Below, piece by piece: positions 1 through 8,074 of a DNA stretch of 19,580 nt. Every line of letters starts with the position of its first letter. Within the stretch, counting starts at the first letter, position 1. A model generated the notes under the pieces. It was not told where the DNA came from. It made no database searches and saw nothing but the letters and a program-made list of their open reading frames with translations. Where the stretch lies: positions 1 through 19,580 of the forward strand of contig URXW01000034.1 of assembly GCA_900551995.1 (NCBI GenBank), read 5' to 3'. This stretch comes from an uncultured Eubacteriales bacterium (GTDB lineage: Bacteria > Bacillota > Clostridia > Oscillospirales > Oscillospiraceae). The translations under genes were made by a program, and so were the position numbers.

Positions 1-88
1 ATTTTGAACTGTGTTGGGTTATAGTAAGAATTGAAACGATGTCCTAAATCGTCCCGACAATGAAGCCGTTGGACAACTGAAAGCAGTG
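1..88. other. Upstream flank, no supported gene
   Basis: This stretch is more AT-rich than what follows. One frame is open from the window edge to a TAA at 45-47, which would be 14 residues and could be the tail of a gene lying to the left. It is too short to assign. The terminator that follows suggests that a + strand transcript arrives from outside the window. Confidence 0.3.
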
Positions 89-116
89 AAAAGGCACCCG
101 GCAGGGTGCCTTTTTT
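89..116 (+). terminator. Intrinsic terminator of the upstream transcript
   Basis: A 7-bp GC-rich stem, GGCACCC (93-99) pairing with GGGTGCC (104-110), has a GGCA loop. It is preceded by four A and followed by a run of six T (111-116). This is a textbook rho-independent terminator, and the A and T runs can extend the stem. Confidence 0.9.
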
Positions 117-126
117 CTGCCGAGGC

Positions 127-155
127 TTGCCAAACAGGGAGGGGAATAGTATACT
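127..155 (+). promoter_or_regulatory. Sigma-A promoter for the acetyltransferase-glmM unit
   Basis: A -35 box TTGCCA (127-132), a 17-bp spacer and a -10 box TATACT (150-155) lie between the upstream terminator and the first gene. Spacing is ideal and each box departs from consensus at only one or two positions. Confidence 0.75.
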
Positions 156-216
156 AAGCACATATCAGCCGCGCGGTGCGCGTACAGTAGCACAGAGTGC
201 GGCAGGAGGAAACGCT

Positions 217-873
217 ATGTATACCATTACCGATCTATATGATTTGACACACACTATGGCGGGGGCGTATCTGTCCCGCTTTACGTACCCGTGGGAGGCG
301 TTGGCGGAGTTGGCTGACGAGATCCGCGCACTGGGCGCGAGGCTGGACGGCGACTATCTGCCCTTCGCGCCGGAGGTGTGGGTGCACAAGACCGCCCGCA
401 TCGCCCCTACCGCGTCCATCACCGGCCCGTGCATTATCGGCCCGGAGACGGAGGTGCGGCACTGCGCCTTCATCCGGGGCAGCGCGCTGGTGGGGGAGCA
501 CTGCGTGGTAGGCAACTCCGTGGAGCTGAAAAATGTGATCCTGTTCGACAACGTGCAGACGCCCCATTACAACTACGTGGGCGACTCCATTCTGGGCTAT
601 AAGTCCCACATGGGCGCAGGCTCCATCACGTCCAACGTGAAGTCCGACAAGACCCATGTGGTGGTCACGGACGGCACGGGGCAGGTGGACACGGGGCGGA
701 AAAAGGTGGGAGCCATGCTGGGTGACGGCGTGGAGGTGGGGTGCAACAGCGTGCTGAACCCCGGCTCCGTCATCGGGCGGAACAGCCGGGTCTACCCCCT
801 GTCCTCCGTGCGGGGCACCGTACCGGCGGACAGCATCTATAAGCATGGCGGCGACATCGCCGCCCAGCGTTGA
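217..873 (+). CDS. Stand-alone left-handed beta-helix acyltransferase (GlmU acetyltransferase-like domain)
   Basis: A 218-residue protein of hexapeptide-repeat (LbH) type without the N-terminal nucleotidyltransferase domain of GlmU. Residues 53-205 carry the hexapeptide pattern. The central part lines up by eye with the GlmU acetyltransferase domain: K105 with E. coli K351, H117 with catalytic H363, Y120 with Y366 and N140 with N386, while H131 stands where E. coli has N377. It probably transfers an acetyl group to a sugar phosphate, plausibly glucosamine-1-phosphate, which GlmM makes; glmM starts 18 bp downstream. That substrate is an inference. The start at 217 is chosen because AGGAGGA (204-210) lies 6 bp ahead. 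The in-frame ATG at 106 lies inside the terminator and upstream of the promoter. Similar proteins are often labelled UDP-GlcNAc pyrophosphorylase, a name the missing domain does not support. Confidence 0.88.
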   Translation: MYTITDLYDLTHTMAGAYLSRFTYPWEALAELADEIRALGARLDGDYLPFAPEVWVHKTARIAPTASITGPCIIGPETEVRHCAFIRGSALVGEHCVVGNSVELKNVILFDNVQTPHYNYVGDSILGYKSHMGAGSITSNVKSDKTHVVVTDGTGQVDTGRKKVGAMLGDGVEVGCNSVLNPGSVIGRNSRVYPLSSVRGTVPADSIYKHGGDIAAQR

Positions 874-891
874 CCGAGGGAGGAGCACAGA

Positions 892-2277
892 ATGGGAAAA
901 TATTTCGGCACAGACGGCTTCCGCGGGGAAGCCAACGTGACGCTGACGGCGGATCACGCCTTTCAGGTGGGGCGGTTTTTGGGCTGGTACTGCGGCGAGA
1001 CGAAACGCCGCGCCGGCGACGAGGAGCCGGCAAGGGTGGTCATCGGCAAGGACACCCGGCGCAGCAGCTATATGCTGGAGTACGCGCTGGCGTCCGGGCT
1101 GGCGGCGTCCGGGGCGGACGCCTATCTGCTCCACGTGACCACCACGCCCTCCGTGTCCTATGTGGCGCGGACGGAGGGCTTCGACTGCGGCATTATGATC
1201 TCCGCCAGCCACAACCCGTTTTACGACAACGGGATCAAGCTCATTGACCGCTCCGGCGAGAAGATGGACGAGGGGACGATCTCGCTGATCGAGGACTATC
1301 TGGACGGAAGGCTGGAGGTGTTCGGGCAGAGATGGGAGACGCTGCCGCTGGCGCGCCGGGAGCATATCGGGCGCACGGTGGACTATGTGGCGGGGCGGAA
1401 CCGGTACGTGGGCTATCTGATCTCGCTGGGGATGTTCTCCTTTAAGGGGAAGAAGGTGGGTCTGGACTGCGCCAACGGCAGTGCGTGGATGATCGCACGG
1501 AGCGTATTTGACGCGCTGGGTGCCACCACCTATGTGATGGGCGACGAGCCGGATGGCTTCAACATCAACAACGGTGTAGGCTCTACTCACATTGACGCGC
1601 TGCGCGCCTTCGTGGTGGAGAAGGGACTGGACGTGGGCTTTGCCTACGACGGCGACGCGGACCGGTGCCTGGCGGTGGACGAGAAGGGGCAGATCCTCAC
1701 CGGCGACCACATTCTGTACATCTGCGGCAGGCACATGCGGGAGATGGGCGAGCTGCCCCACAACACGGTGGTGACCACGGTGATGTCCAACTTCGGTCTG
1801 TACCGCGCCTTTGACCGGGAGGGCATCCGCTACGCCAAGACCGTCGTGGGCGACAAGTATGTATACGAATACATGAGCAAAAACGGCTGCGCGCTGGGCG
1901 GCGAGCAGTCCGGGCATATTATTTTCTCCAAGTACGCCTCCACCGGCGACGGTATCCTCACCAGCCTGAAGCTGATGGAGGTCATGCTGGAGCGAAAGCA
2001 GCCCATGAGCAAGCTGACGGAGGGGCTGACCATCTATCCGCAGGTGCTGGAAAATGTGCGCGTGCGGGATAAGCTGGCGGCGCGGCAGGACGCTGCGGTG
2101 CAGAGGGCAGTGGACGAGGTCGCTCGCCGTCTGGGGGACACAGGGCGCATCCTTGTGCGGGAATCCGGCACGGAGCCGCTGCTGCGCGTTATGGTGGAGG
2201 CTCCGGAGGACGATGTGTGCCGCGCCTGCGTGGCGCAGGTGGTGACCGCCATCCAAGAGGTGGGGCACACCCTGTAA
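892..2277 (+). CDS. glmM: Phosphoglucosamine mutase
   Basis: Interconverts glucosamine-6-phosphate and glucosamine-1-phosphate on the cytoplasmic route to UDP-GlcNAc. At 461 residues it is near the family's usual length of about 450. Visible motifs are the N-terminal FGTDGFRG, the phosphoserine loop ISASHNP with the catalytic serine at S106 (equivalent to E. coli S102), the magnesium-binding loop DGDADR at 253-258, a substrate loop GEQSGH near 340, and the phosphate-binding loop RESGTEP at 423-429. The GGGAGGAG site just upstream and the 18-bp gap to the acetyltransferase gene indicate co-transcription. GlmM's product is the likely substrate of that neighbour. Confidence 0.96.
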   Translation: MGKYFGTDGFRGEANVTLTADHAFQVGRFLGWYCGETKRRAGDEEPARVVIGKDTRRSSYMLEYALASGLAASGADAYLLHVTTTPSVSYVARTEGFDCGIMISASHNPFYDNGIKLIDRSGEKMDEGTISLIEDYLDGRLEVFGQRWETLPLARREHIGRTVDYVAGRNRYVGYLISLGMFSFKGKKVGLDCANGSAWMIARSVFDALGATTYVMGDEPDGFNINNGVGSTHIDALRAFVVEKGLDVGFAYDGDADRCLAVDEKGQILTGDHILYICGRHMREMGELPHNTVVTTVMSNFGLYRAFDREGIRYAKTVVGDKYVYEYMSKNGCALGGEQSGHIIFSKYASTGDGILTSLKLMEVMLERKQPMSKLTEGLTIYPQVLENVRVRDKLAARQDAAVQRAVDEVARRLGDTGRILVRESGTEPLLRVMVEAPEDDVCRACVAQVVTAIQEVGHTL

Positions 2278-2298
2278 GGGGCGTTGCAAGGGGTCTGG

Positions 2299-2323
2299 CG
2301 GCGGGGGAAAGACCGCCCCGCCG
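2299..2323 (+). other. GC-rich hairpin in the glmM 3' untranslated region
   Basis: CGGCGGGG (2299-2306) pairs perfectly with CCCCGCCG (2316-2323) across a 9-nt loop. No T run follows, so it is not itself a terminator. It may protect the transcript end or be incidental in GC-rich DNA. Confidence 0.4.
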
Positions 2324-2353
2324 GACAACGGCGCGACAAGGTAAATCATGCGG

Positions 2354-2388
2354 AAAATACGTGAGTGGGCAACCACTCCGTATTTTTT
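2354..2388 (+). terminator. Intrinsic terminator after glmM
   Basis: GAGTGG (2363-2368) pairs with CCACTC (2373-2378) around a GCAA loop. The stem continues, after a single bulged T at 2362, with AAAATACG (2354-2361) pairing CGTATTTT. The T run is 2383-2388. Its end abuts the -35 box of the next promoter. Confidence 0.88.
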
Positions 2389-2389
2389 G

Positions 2390-2418
2390 TTGACATTCGC
2401 AGACGATACCTATATTAT
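2390..2418 (+). promoter_or_regulatory. Sigma-A promoter for the methyltransferase-dprA-topA-trmFO-plsX unit
   Basis: A consensus -35 TTGACA (2390-2395), a 17-bp spacer and -10 TATTAT (2413-2418). A second candidate -10, TATATT at 2411, has a poor 15-bp spacing. It begins one base after the preceding terminator's T run. Confidence 0.88.
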
Positions 2419-2449
2419 AAAGAATATTTGAGGAAGGAGGGGTATCACC

Positions 2450-3223
2450 ATGACCGAGTACATTACCAGCCGCCGCAATCCGCTGCTGGAGCATATCCGC
2501 AAGCTGGACGGCGCGGCGTACCGCCGCAGGACGGGCGCGTTTCTCTGCGACAGTCCCAAGCTGGTGGACGAGGCACTGCGCCATGGCGTGACGGTGGAGT
2601 GCGTGGTGGCAGCCGAGGGCACGGCGTTCCCGGAGGGACTGCCCGGCACCGTGCGGCGCGTCACAGTACCCGGCGACGTGATGCACTCCATCTCGCCGCT
2701 GCCCACGCCCCAAGGGGTGCTGGCGGTGTGTGCGCTGCCCGCGCTGACGGTGCCGGACACGCTGCCTGCGGGTCGCTACGTGGTGCTGGACGGCGTGCAG
2801 GATCCCGGCAACGTGGGGGCGGTGCTCCGCACGGCGGACGCCTTCGGCTGCACCGGTGCGCTGCTGCTGCCGGGCTGCGCCGACCCGTACAGCCTCAAGA
2901 CGCTTCGCGCCTCCATGGGGGCGGTGTTCCGCCTGCCGGTGTACGCGGTGGACACGGAGCAGCTGCCGGGGCTGCTGGCGGCGGCAGGACTGCCGCTGTA
3001 CGGCACCGCACTGCGGCACGACACCGTGGATGTGCGGCGGTGCGACCTGCGCCGCTGTGCGCTGGTCATCGGCAGTGAGGGACAGGGCGTCAGCGACGAG
3101 GTGCTGTCCCTGTGCCGCGAGACGCTGCGGATCCCCATGACCCCCCACTGTGAATCCCTCAACGCGGCGGCAGCTGCCGCCGTGCTGCTGTGGGAGGCGT
3201 ACCGCAACGAGGAGGGGAACTGA
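2450..3223 (+). CDS. TrmH/SpoU-family RNA 2'-O-methyltransferase
   Basis: A 257-residue SAM-dependent SPOUT methyltransferase that probably methylates a ribose in rRNA or tRNA. The N-terminal residues 1-90 resemble the substrate-binding domain of RlmB/TrmH proteins, including a conserved NPLLEHIRKL segment. The SPOUT core shows motif 1 around DPGNVGAVLRTADAFG (118-133, N121 and R127), motif 2 IGSEGQGVS (207-215) and motif 3 IPM..ESLNAA (228-240). The ribosome binding site AGGAAGGAGGGG lies 7 bp before the ATG. It leads the operon, with dprA starting one base after its stop codon. Family-level assignment is firm; the exact nucleotide modified cannot be read from sequence alone. Confidence 0.93.
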   Translation: MTEYITSRRNPLLEHIRKLDGAAYRRRTGAFLCDSPKLVDEALRHGVTVECVVAAEGTAFPEGLPGTVRRVTVPGDVMHSISPLPTPQGVLAVCALPALTVPDTLPAGRYVVLDGVQDPGNVGAVLRTADAFGCTGALLLPGCADPYSLKTLRASMGAVFRLPVYAVDTEQLPGLLAAAGLPLYGTALRHDTVDVRRCDLRRCALVIGSEGQGVSDEVLSLCRETLRIPMTPHCESLNAAAAAAVLLWEAYRNEEGN

Positions 3224-3224
3224 T

Positions 3225-4442
3225 ATGGCGGCATTGAAATACTGGGTGTGGCTGACCACCCTGCCGGGGCTGGGACAGCGCACAAAATTGCAGCTTTTGG
3301 AGCACTTTGCCTCTCCGGAGGAGATCTATTTCGCGCCGGAGGAGGAGCTGCTGCTGGCGGAGGGCGTTACAAAGACGCAGTGTGCTCTGCTGGCGGACAA
3401 ATCCCTTGACCGGGCGGAGAAGGTGCTGGAGGACTGCGCCAAGGACGGGCAGTTCCTCCTGACCATGGACGACGCGGTGTACCCCGCACGGCTCAGAAAT
3501 ATCTACGACCCGCCGCTGCTGCTCTACGGCAAGGGCAGCCTGCCCCTTTTTGACGAGGAGGTGGCTGTCACCGTGGTGGGCACCCGCTCCTGCACGCCCT
3601 ACGGCGTGAAGGCGGCGTCCGAGCTGGGCTATGAATTGGCGAAGCAGGGCGCGCTGCTGGTGTCCGGCATGGCGAAGGGCATCGACGGCGAGGCGTTGCG
3701 CGGTGCGCTCCGCGCCGGTGGCTTTACCGCCGCTGTGCTGGGCGGCGGCGCGGACGTGGTGTATCCGGCGGCGAACCGCCGTCTGTACGAGGACATTGCC
3801 GCCACCGGCGTGATTTTGTCCGAATACCCGCCCGGCACCGAGCCGCGCGGCGAGCACTTCCCGGTGCGGAACCGGCTGCTCAGTGCGCTGAGCGTGGCAA
3901 CGCTGGTGGTGGAGGCTCCCGAAAGGAGCGGCGCGCTCATCACCGCCGCCACAGCATTGGAGCAGGGACGCGAGGTCTTTGCCGTGCCGGGACCCTTTGA
4001 CGCACCCATGAGCAGGGGCTGCAACGGGCTGATCCGCGAGGGCGCGGGGCTGGTGTGCGAGGCGTGGGACGTGCTGAGCTTTTACGAGAGCCGCTATCCC
4101 CACAAACTGCGACTTCTGCGCGCCAAGCTGCCGCCGCTGCCCAAGGGTGCGCCGGAGACGGAGAGCGGCGAACCCGCCAAGCCGGTGGAGGAGACTCCGC
4201 CCGCCCCGGCACTGCCCGTGCTGGACATTTCCCAAGACCCCGGCGGACTCACCGACGATCAGATCGCGGTGCTGTCCGTCCTGCATACCGATATACCCAC
4301 CCTCACCGATGATGCGGCGATCCTCGCCGATCTGCCCGTCCGCCGTGTGCTGTCGGCACTGACGGTGCTGGAGATCGACGGCTACGTGTGCCGCCAAGGT
4401 GCGCGCAGCTTTTTGCGGACGGTGGAACTGAAGAAGGAGTAA
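3225..4442 (+). CDS. dprA: DNA-processing protein DprA (Smf)
   Basis: Binds single-stranded DNA and loads RecA during natural transformation. It is also widespread in bacteria not known to be competent. The 405-residue product has an N-terminal helix-hairpin-helix/SAM-like part (about 1-75), a Rossmann-fold DprA core (about 78-285) with VVGTR at 117-121, VSGMAKGIDGEA at 146-157, GGGADVVYP at 173-181 and a GAL..AA..A segment, then a Pro-rich linker (305-335) and a C-terminal winged-helix domain (about 340-400). The start at 3225 follows the methyltransferase stop by one base and has GGAGGGG about 7 bp ahead. An in-frame ATG 75 bp earlier lies inside the neighbouring gene and lacks a comparable site. 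Confidence 0.95.
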   Translation: MAALKYWVWLTTLPGLGQRTKLQLLEHFASPEEIYFAPEEELLLAEGVTKTQCALLADKSLDRAEKVLEDCAKDGQFLLTMDDAVYPARLRNIYDPPLLLYGKGSLPLFDEEVAVTVVGTRSCTPYGVKAASELGYELAKQGALLVSGMAKGIDGEALRGALRAGGFTAAVLGGGADVVYPAANRRLYEDIAATGVILSEYPPGTEPRGEHFPVRNRLLSALSVATLVVEAPERSGALITAATALEQGREVFAVPGPFDAPMSRGCNGLIREGAGLVCEAWDVLSFYESRYPHKLRLLRAKLPPLPKGAPETESGEPAKPVEETPPAPALPVLDISQDPGGLTDDQIAVLSVLHTDIPTLTDDAAILADLPVRRVLSALTVLEIDGYVCRQGARSFLRTVELKKE

Positions 4443-4450
4443 ACAACAAT

Positions 4451-6760
4451 ATGGCAGCAAAGAAAAACCTGGTTATCGTGGAGTCCCCGGCAAAGGCAAA
4501 GACCATCGGCAAATATCTGGGGCCGGATTACGTGGTCAAGGCCAGCATGGGACACCTGCGTGACCTGCCCAAGAGCACCCTTGGCGTGGACGTGGAGGGA
4601 GATTTTACCCCCAACTACCGCCCCATCAAGGGGAAAGAGGATATTATCAAGGATCTGAAAACCACCGCTGACAAGAGCAAGACTGTCTATCTCGCCACCG
4701 ACCCGGATCGAGAGGGAGAGGCCATCAGCTGGCATTTGCAGCATCTGCTGGAGCTGCCGGACAGCAAGGCGCAGCGCGTGACATTCAACGAGATCACCAA
4801 AAAGGTGGTGCAGGACTCCATCCAGCATCCCCGCGCCATCGACCAGGATCTGGTGGACGCGCAGCAGGCGCGGCGCGTGCTGGATCGTATCGTGGGCTAT
4901 CAGCTCTCCCCACTGCTGTGGAAGAAGATACGGCGTGGGCTGTCCGCAGGGCGTGTCCAGTCCGTAGCGATCCGGCTGGTGGCGCAGCGGGAAAAGGAGA
5001 TCGCGGATTTCGTGCCCCAGGAATACTGGACGCTGGACGTCCACCTGCAAAACCACGCCGCCGCGCCCTTCACCGCCCATTACTACGGCGTGAACGGCAA
5101 AAAGTACGAGCCGAAGGACGAGGCGGATACCCAGCGCATCGTGGAGGAGCTGAAGCAGGAGCGGTTCACGGTGAAAACCGTGAAGCGTACCGACAAGCAG
5201 CGCAGCCCCACGCCGCCCTTTACCACCTCCAGCTTGCAGCAGGAGGCGTCCCGCAAGCTGAACATGACACCCCGCCGCACCATGGCCATCGCCCAGCAGC
5301 TCTATGAGGGCGTGGACATCACCGGCGAGGGCACCGTGGGTCTGATCACCTATATGCGTACCGACTCCCTGCGTATTTCCGACGAGGCGCAGGCGCAGGC
5401 GAAGGAGCTGATCTGCTCCCGCTACGGTGACGCGTACTACCCCGATGCACCCCGCAAGTACAAGACGAAGGCGGGGGCACAGGACGCACACGAAGCCATC
5501 CGACCCTCCGACCCGTCGCTGACACCGGAGCAGGTGAAGGGTGACCTTACCGCCGAGCAGTACCGGCTGTACCGGCTGATCTGGAGCCGCTTTCTGGCGA
5601 GCCAGATGGCGAACGCCGTCTATGACAGCATCTCCGTGGAGATCGGTGCCGGGGCACACGCCCTGCGGTGCTCCGCCAGCAATCTGAAATTCGCCGGCTA
5701 CACCGCCGTGTATGAGGAGAGCCGGGACGACGACAAGGAGGAGAAGGAATCCCCCCTGCCGCCGCTGGCGGAGGGCGAGACGGTGACGCCCACCGGTTTC
5801 GCACCCTTGCAGCACTTTACCCAGCCCCCGGCACGGTATACCGACGCCACGCTCATCCGCACCATGGAGGAGAACGGCATCGGACGACCCTCTACCTACG
5901 CGCCCACTGTGTCCACCATCCTGGATCGTGAGTACGTTATCAAGGAGGGGAAGTACCTGCGCCTGACACCGCTGGGAGGCGTGGTCAACGAGCTGATGTG
6001 CCAGCGGTTCCCGGACATTGTGGACGTGAAATTCACCGCCCGCATGGAGCAGAAGCTGGACGAAGTGGAGTCCGGCGACGTGCAGTGGAAGGATTTGATA
6101 CGCCAGTTCTACGTGCCGTTCCATGAGAATCTGGAAAAGGTCGAAAAGGACATGGAGGGCGTGTACCTCAAGGTGCCTGACGAGGTGACGGAGGAGAAGT
6201 GCGACATCTGCGGCCGGAACATGGTCATCAAGTCCGGCAGGTTCGGACGGTTCCTCGCCTGCCCCGGCTACCCAGAGTGCAAGTTCACCAAGCCGCTGGT
6301 GGTGGAGATGCCGGGACGCTGCCCCAAGTGCGGCGGGCGCATACTGAAAAAGACCAGCCGCAACGGGTATACCTATTACGGCTGCGACAAGTTCCCCACC
6401 TGTGACTTTATGACGTGGGACGTGCCGGTGAAGGACGACTGCCCCGTGTGCGGCAAGACCATGTTCAAGAAAGCGGGTAAGGGCTTCAACAAGCCCTTCT
6501 GCGCCAATCCGGAGTGCCCGAACTTCCTGCCGGAAGACAAGCGGGGCTATCGCCGCCGCAAGACGGAGGATGCAGCCGCGGCTGCTGAGGGCGCGGAGAA
6601 CGCCGCCCCCGCCGCGGAGGAGAAGCCCGCCAAGAAAACGGCGGCGAAGAAGTCTGCCACGGCGAAAAAGACCACAGCGGCGAAAAAAACCACAGCGGCG
6701 AAGAAGCCCGCCGCCAAAAAAGCAACGACTAAGAAAACCACGAAGAAAGCGGAAGAATAA
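4451..6760 (+). CDS. topA: Type IA DNA topoisomerase I with three zinc ribbons and a Lys/Ala-rich tail
   Basis: Relaxes negatively supercoiled DNA. The 769-residue product has a TOPRIM domain (about 4-115; E11 in VESPAKAK and the acidic triad D84/D86/E88), the type IA core with catalytic Y301 in LITYMRTDS, and three tetracysteine zinc ribbons: C584/C587/C604/C610, C624/C627/C645/C651 and C664/C667/C684/C689. After residue 705 comes a low-complexity tail of Ala, Lys and Thr (about 726-769), like a histone H1 tail, probably adding non-specific DNA affinity. The ATG at 4451 is chosen because the family starts with a short Lys-rich stretch and KNLVIVESPAKAK. GAAGGAG overlapping the dprA end is 11 bp ahead. 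There are 8 bp between the dprA stop and this start. Confidence 0.97.
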   Translation: MAAKKNLVIVESPAKAKTIGKYLGPDYVVKASMGHLRDLPKSTLGVDVEGDFTPNYRPIKGKEDIIKDLKTTADKSKTVYLATDPDREGEAISWHLQHLLELPDSKAQRVTFNEITKKVVQDSIQHPRAIDQDLVDAQQARRVLDRIVGYQLSPLLWKKIRRGLSAGRVQSVAIRLVAQREKEIADFVPQEYWTLDVHLQNHAAAPFTAHYYGVNGKKYEPKDEADTQRIVEELKQERFTVKTVKRTDKQRSPTPPFTTSSLQQEASRKLNMTPRRTMAIAQQLYEGVDITGEGTVGLITYMRTDSLRISDEAQAQAKELICSRYGDAYYPDAPRKYKTKAGAQDAHEAIRPSDPSLTPEQVKGDLTAEQYRLYRLIWSRFLASQMANAVYDSISVEIGAGAHALRCSASNLKFAGYTAVYEESRDDDKEEKESPLPPLAEGETVTPTGFAPLQHFTQPPARYTDATLIRTMEENGIGRPSTYAPTVSTILDREYVIKEGKYLRLTPLGGVVNELMCQRFPDIVDVKFTARMEQKLDEVESGDVQWKDLIRQFYVPFHENLEKVEKDMEGVYLKVPDEVTEEKCDICGRNMVIKSGRFGRFLACPGYPECKFTKPLVVEMPGRCPKCGGRILKKTSRNGYTYYGCDKFPTCDFMTWDVPVKDDCPVCGKTMFKKAGKGFNKPFCANPECPNFLPEDKRGYRRRKTEDAAAAAEGAENAAPAAEEKPAKKTAAKKSATAKKTTAAKKTTAAKKPAAKKATTKKTTKKAEE
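6662..6697 (+). repeat. 18-bp tandem repeat inside topA
   Basis: Two copies of an 18-bp unit, 6662-6679 and 6680-6697, differ at one base. They encode repeated Lys-Lys-Thr-Thr-Ala-Ala-type units of the C-terminal tail. Such repeats are prone to in-frame gain or loss by slippage, so tail length may vary between strains. Confidence 0.8.
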
Positions 6761-8074
6761 ATGGAAAGTGTAACTGTGATCGGCGCGGGACTGGCCGGTT
6801 CTGAGTGCGCGTGGCAGCTGGCACAGCGCGGTATACCCGTGGTGCTGCGGGAGATGAAGCCGGAGAAAAAGACGCCCGCCCACGTGACGGGATACTTCGC
6901 GGAGCTGTGCTGCTCCAACTCCCTGCGGGGCGCGGGACTGGAAAACGCCGTGGGACTGCTGAAGGAGGAGCTGCGGCGGCTGGACAGCTTGATTTTGCGC
7001 TGTGCCGACGCCACGGCGGTGCCCGCCGGCGGCGCGCTGGCGGTGGATCGTGACGGCTTTGCCCGTATGGTCACGGAGTCCGTGCTGTCCCATCCTCTTA
7101 TCACCCTCGTACCCGGCGAGGTGACCTCCATCCCGGAGGGGGAGGTGGTCATCGCCTCCGGTCCCCTGACGTCCGACCCGCTGGCGGAAGCCATCGCTGC
7201 CAAGCTGGGCGGCGACACCACCCTGAACTTTTTCGATGCCGCCGCGCCGCTGGTGACCTTCGACAGCGTGGACATGGACAGCGCGTATTTTGCCAGCCGC
7301 TACGACAAGGGAACGCCGGACTATATCAACTGCCCCATGACCAGAGAGGAGTATCTGACCTTCTGGCAGGAGCTGGTCAAGGCGGAGGAGGCGGAGGTGC
7401 ACGGCTTCGAGGACGGCGGCGTTTTCGAGGGCTGTATGCCCGTGGAGGTCATGGCGCGGCGGGGGGAGGACACCCTGCGGTTCGGACCGCTGAAGCCGAG
7501 AGGGCTTATCGACCCCAAGACGGGGAGGGAGCCTTACGCCGTGGTGCAGCTGCGCCGCGACAACGCCGACGGCACCATCTACAATCTGGTGGGCTTCCAG
7601 ACCCACTTGAAATGGGGCGAGCAGAAGCGGGTGTTCTCGCTGATCCCCGCCCTGCGGGACGCGCAGTACGTGCGCTACGGCGTTATGCACCGCAACACGT
7701 ATCTGGACTCCCCGCGGCTGCTGGATCGGTACTACCGGCTCAAGAGCGACCCGCGCCTTGCCTTCGCCGGACAGATGACCGGCGTGGAGGGGTACGTGGA
7801 GTCCTGCGCCAGCGGCTTTCTGGCGGGGGTGGAGCTTGCCCGCCGGCTGAAGGGGCAGACGCCCATTGACTTCCCCCGAGAGACTGCCATCGGCGCGCTG
7901 GGGCTGTACGTCAGCAACGAGAGCGTGGCGGACTTCCAGCCCATGAACGTGAACTTCGGCATTATCCCGCCGCTGGATCACCGGGTCAAGGGCAAGCGCA
8001 ACAAAAACGCCGAGCTGAGCCAGCGTTCGCTGGCGATACTGGATACCATCAAGGAGGAGGTGCTCTCCCTGTGA
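6761..8074 (+). CDS. trmFO: Folate/FAD-dependent tRNA (uracil-54-C5)-methyltransferase TrmFO
   Basis: Makes ribothymidine at position 54 of tRNA using methylenetetrahydrofolate and FAD. The 437 residues match the family's usual length. The N-terminus holds the FAD-binding GAGLAGSE (8-15) followed by LREMKP. C51 in CCSNSLRG and C225 in FEGCMPVE correspond to the two functional cysteines, C53 and C226, of B. subtilis TrmFO. Further family segments are FGPLKPRGLIDP (241-252) and MTGVEGYVES in the C-terminal part. The ATG directly follows the topA stop with no gap, and only a weak GA-rich ribosome binding site lies in the topA end, so translation is probably coupled. topA-trmFO adjacency is common in Firmicutes. 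Confidence 0.96.
   Translation: MESVTVIGAGLAGSECAWQLAQRGIPVVLREMKPEKKTPAHVTGYFAELCCSNSLRGAGLENAVGLLKEELRRLDSLILRCADATAVPAGGALAVDRDGFARMVTESVLSHPLITLVPGEVTSIPEGEVVIASGPLTSDPLAEAIAAKLGGDTTLNFFDAAAPLVTFDSVDMDSAYFASRYDKGTPDYINCPMTREEYLTFWQELVKAEEAEVHGFEDGGVFEGCMPVEVMARRGEDTLRFGPLKPRGLIDPKTGREPYAVVQLRRDNADGTIYNLVGFQTHLKWGEQKRVFSLIPALRDAQYVRYGVMHRNTYLDSPRLLDRYYRLKSDPRLAFAGQMTGVEGYVESCASGFLAGVELARRLKGQTPIDFPRETAIGALGLYVSNESVADFQPMNVNFGIIPPLDHRVKGKRNKNAELSQRSLAILDTIKEEVLSL

Noticed and set aside
106..216. N-terminal extension of the acetyltransferase from the ATG at 106
   Set aside because: It begins inside an intrinsic terminator and upstream of the promoter, whereas the ATG at 217 has AGGAGGA at ideal spacing and a sensible N-terminus.
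235..2376. Long open frame on the - strand opposite the acetyltransferase and glmM
   Set aside because: It mirrors GC-rich third codon positions of two clearly identified genes, has low-complexity His/Arg/Val-rich translation, and no ribosome binding site or known motif.
6640..6740. Repeat array that might suggest CRISPR-like structure in topA
   Set aside because: The repeats are adjacent, without spacers, and code for a Lys/Ala/Thr tail in frame with topA. No cas genes are present.
4382..7981. 1199-codon open frame on the - strand opposite topA and trmFO
   Set aside because: It is a shadow of strongly supported genes. The translation is repetitive and matches no family I recognise.
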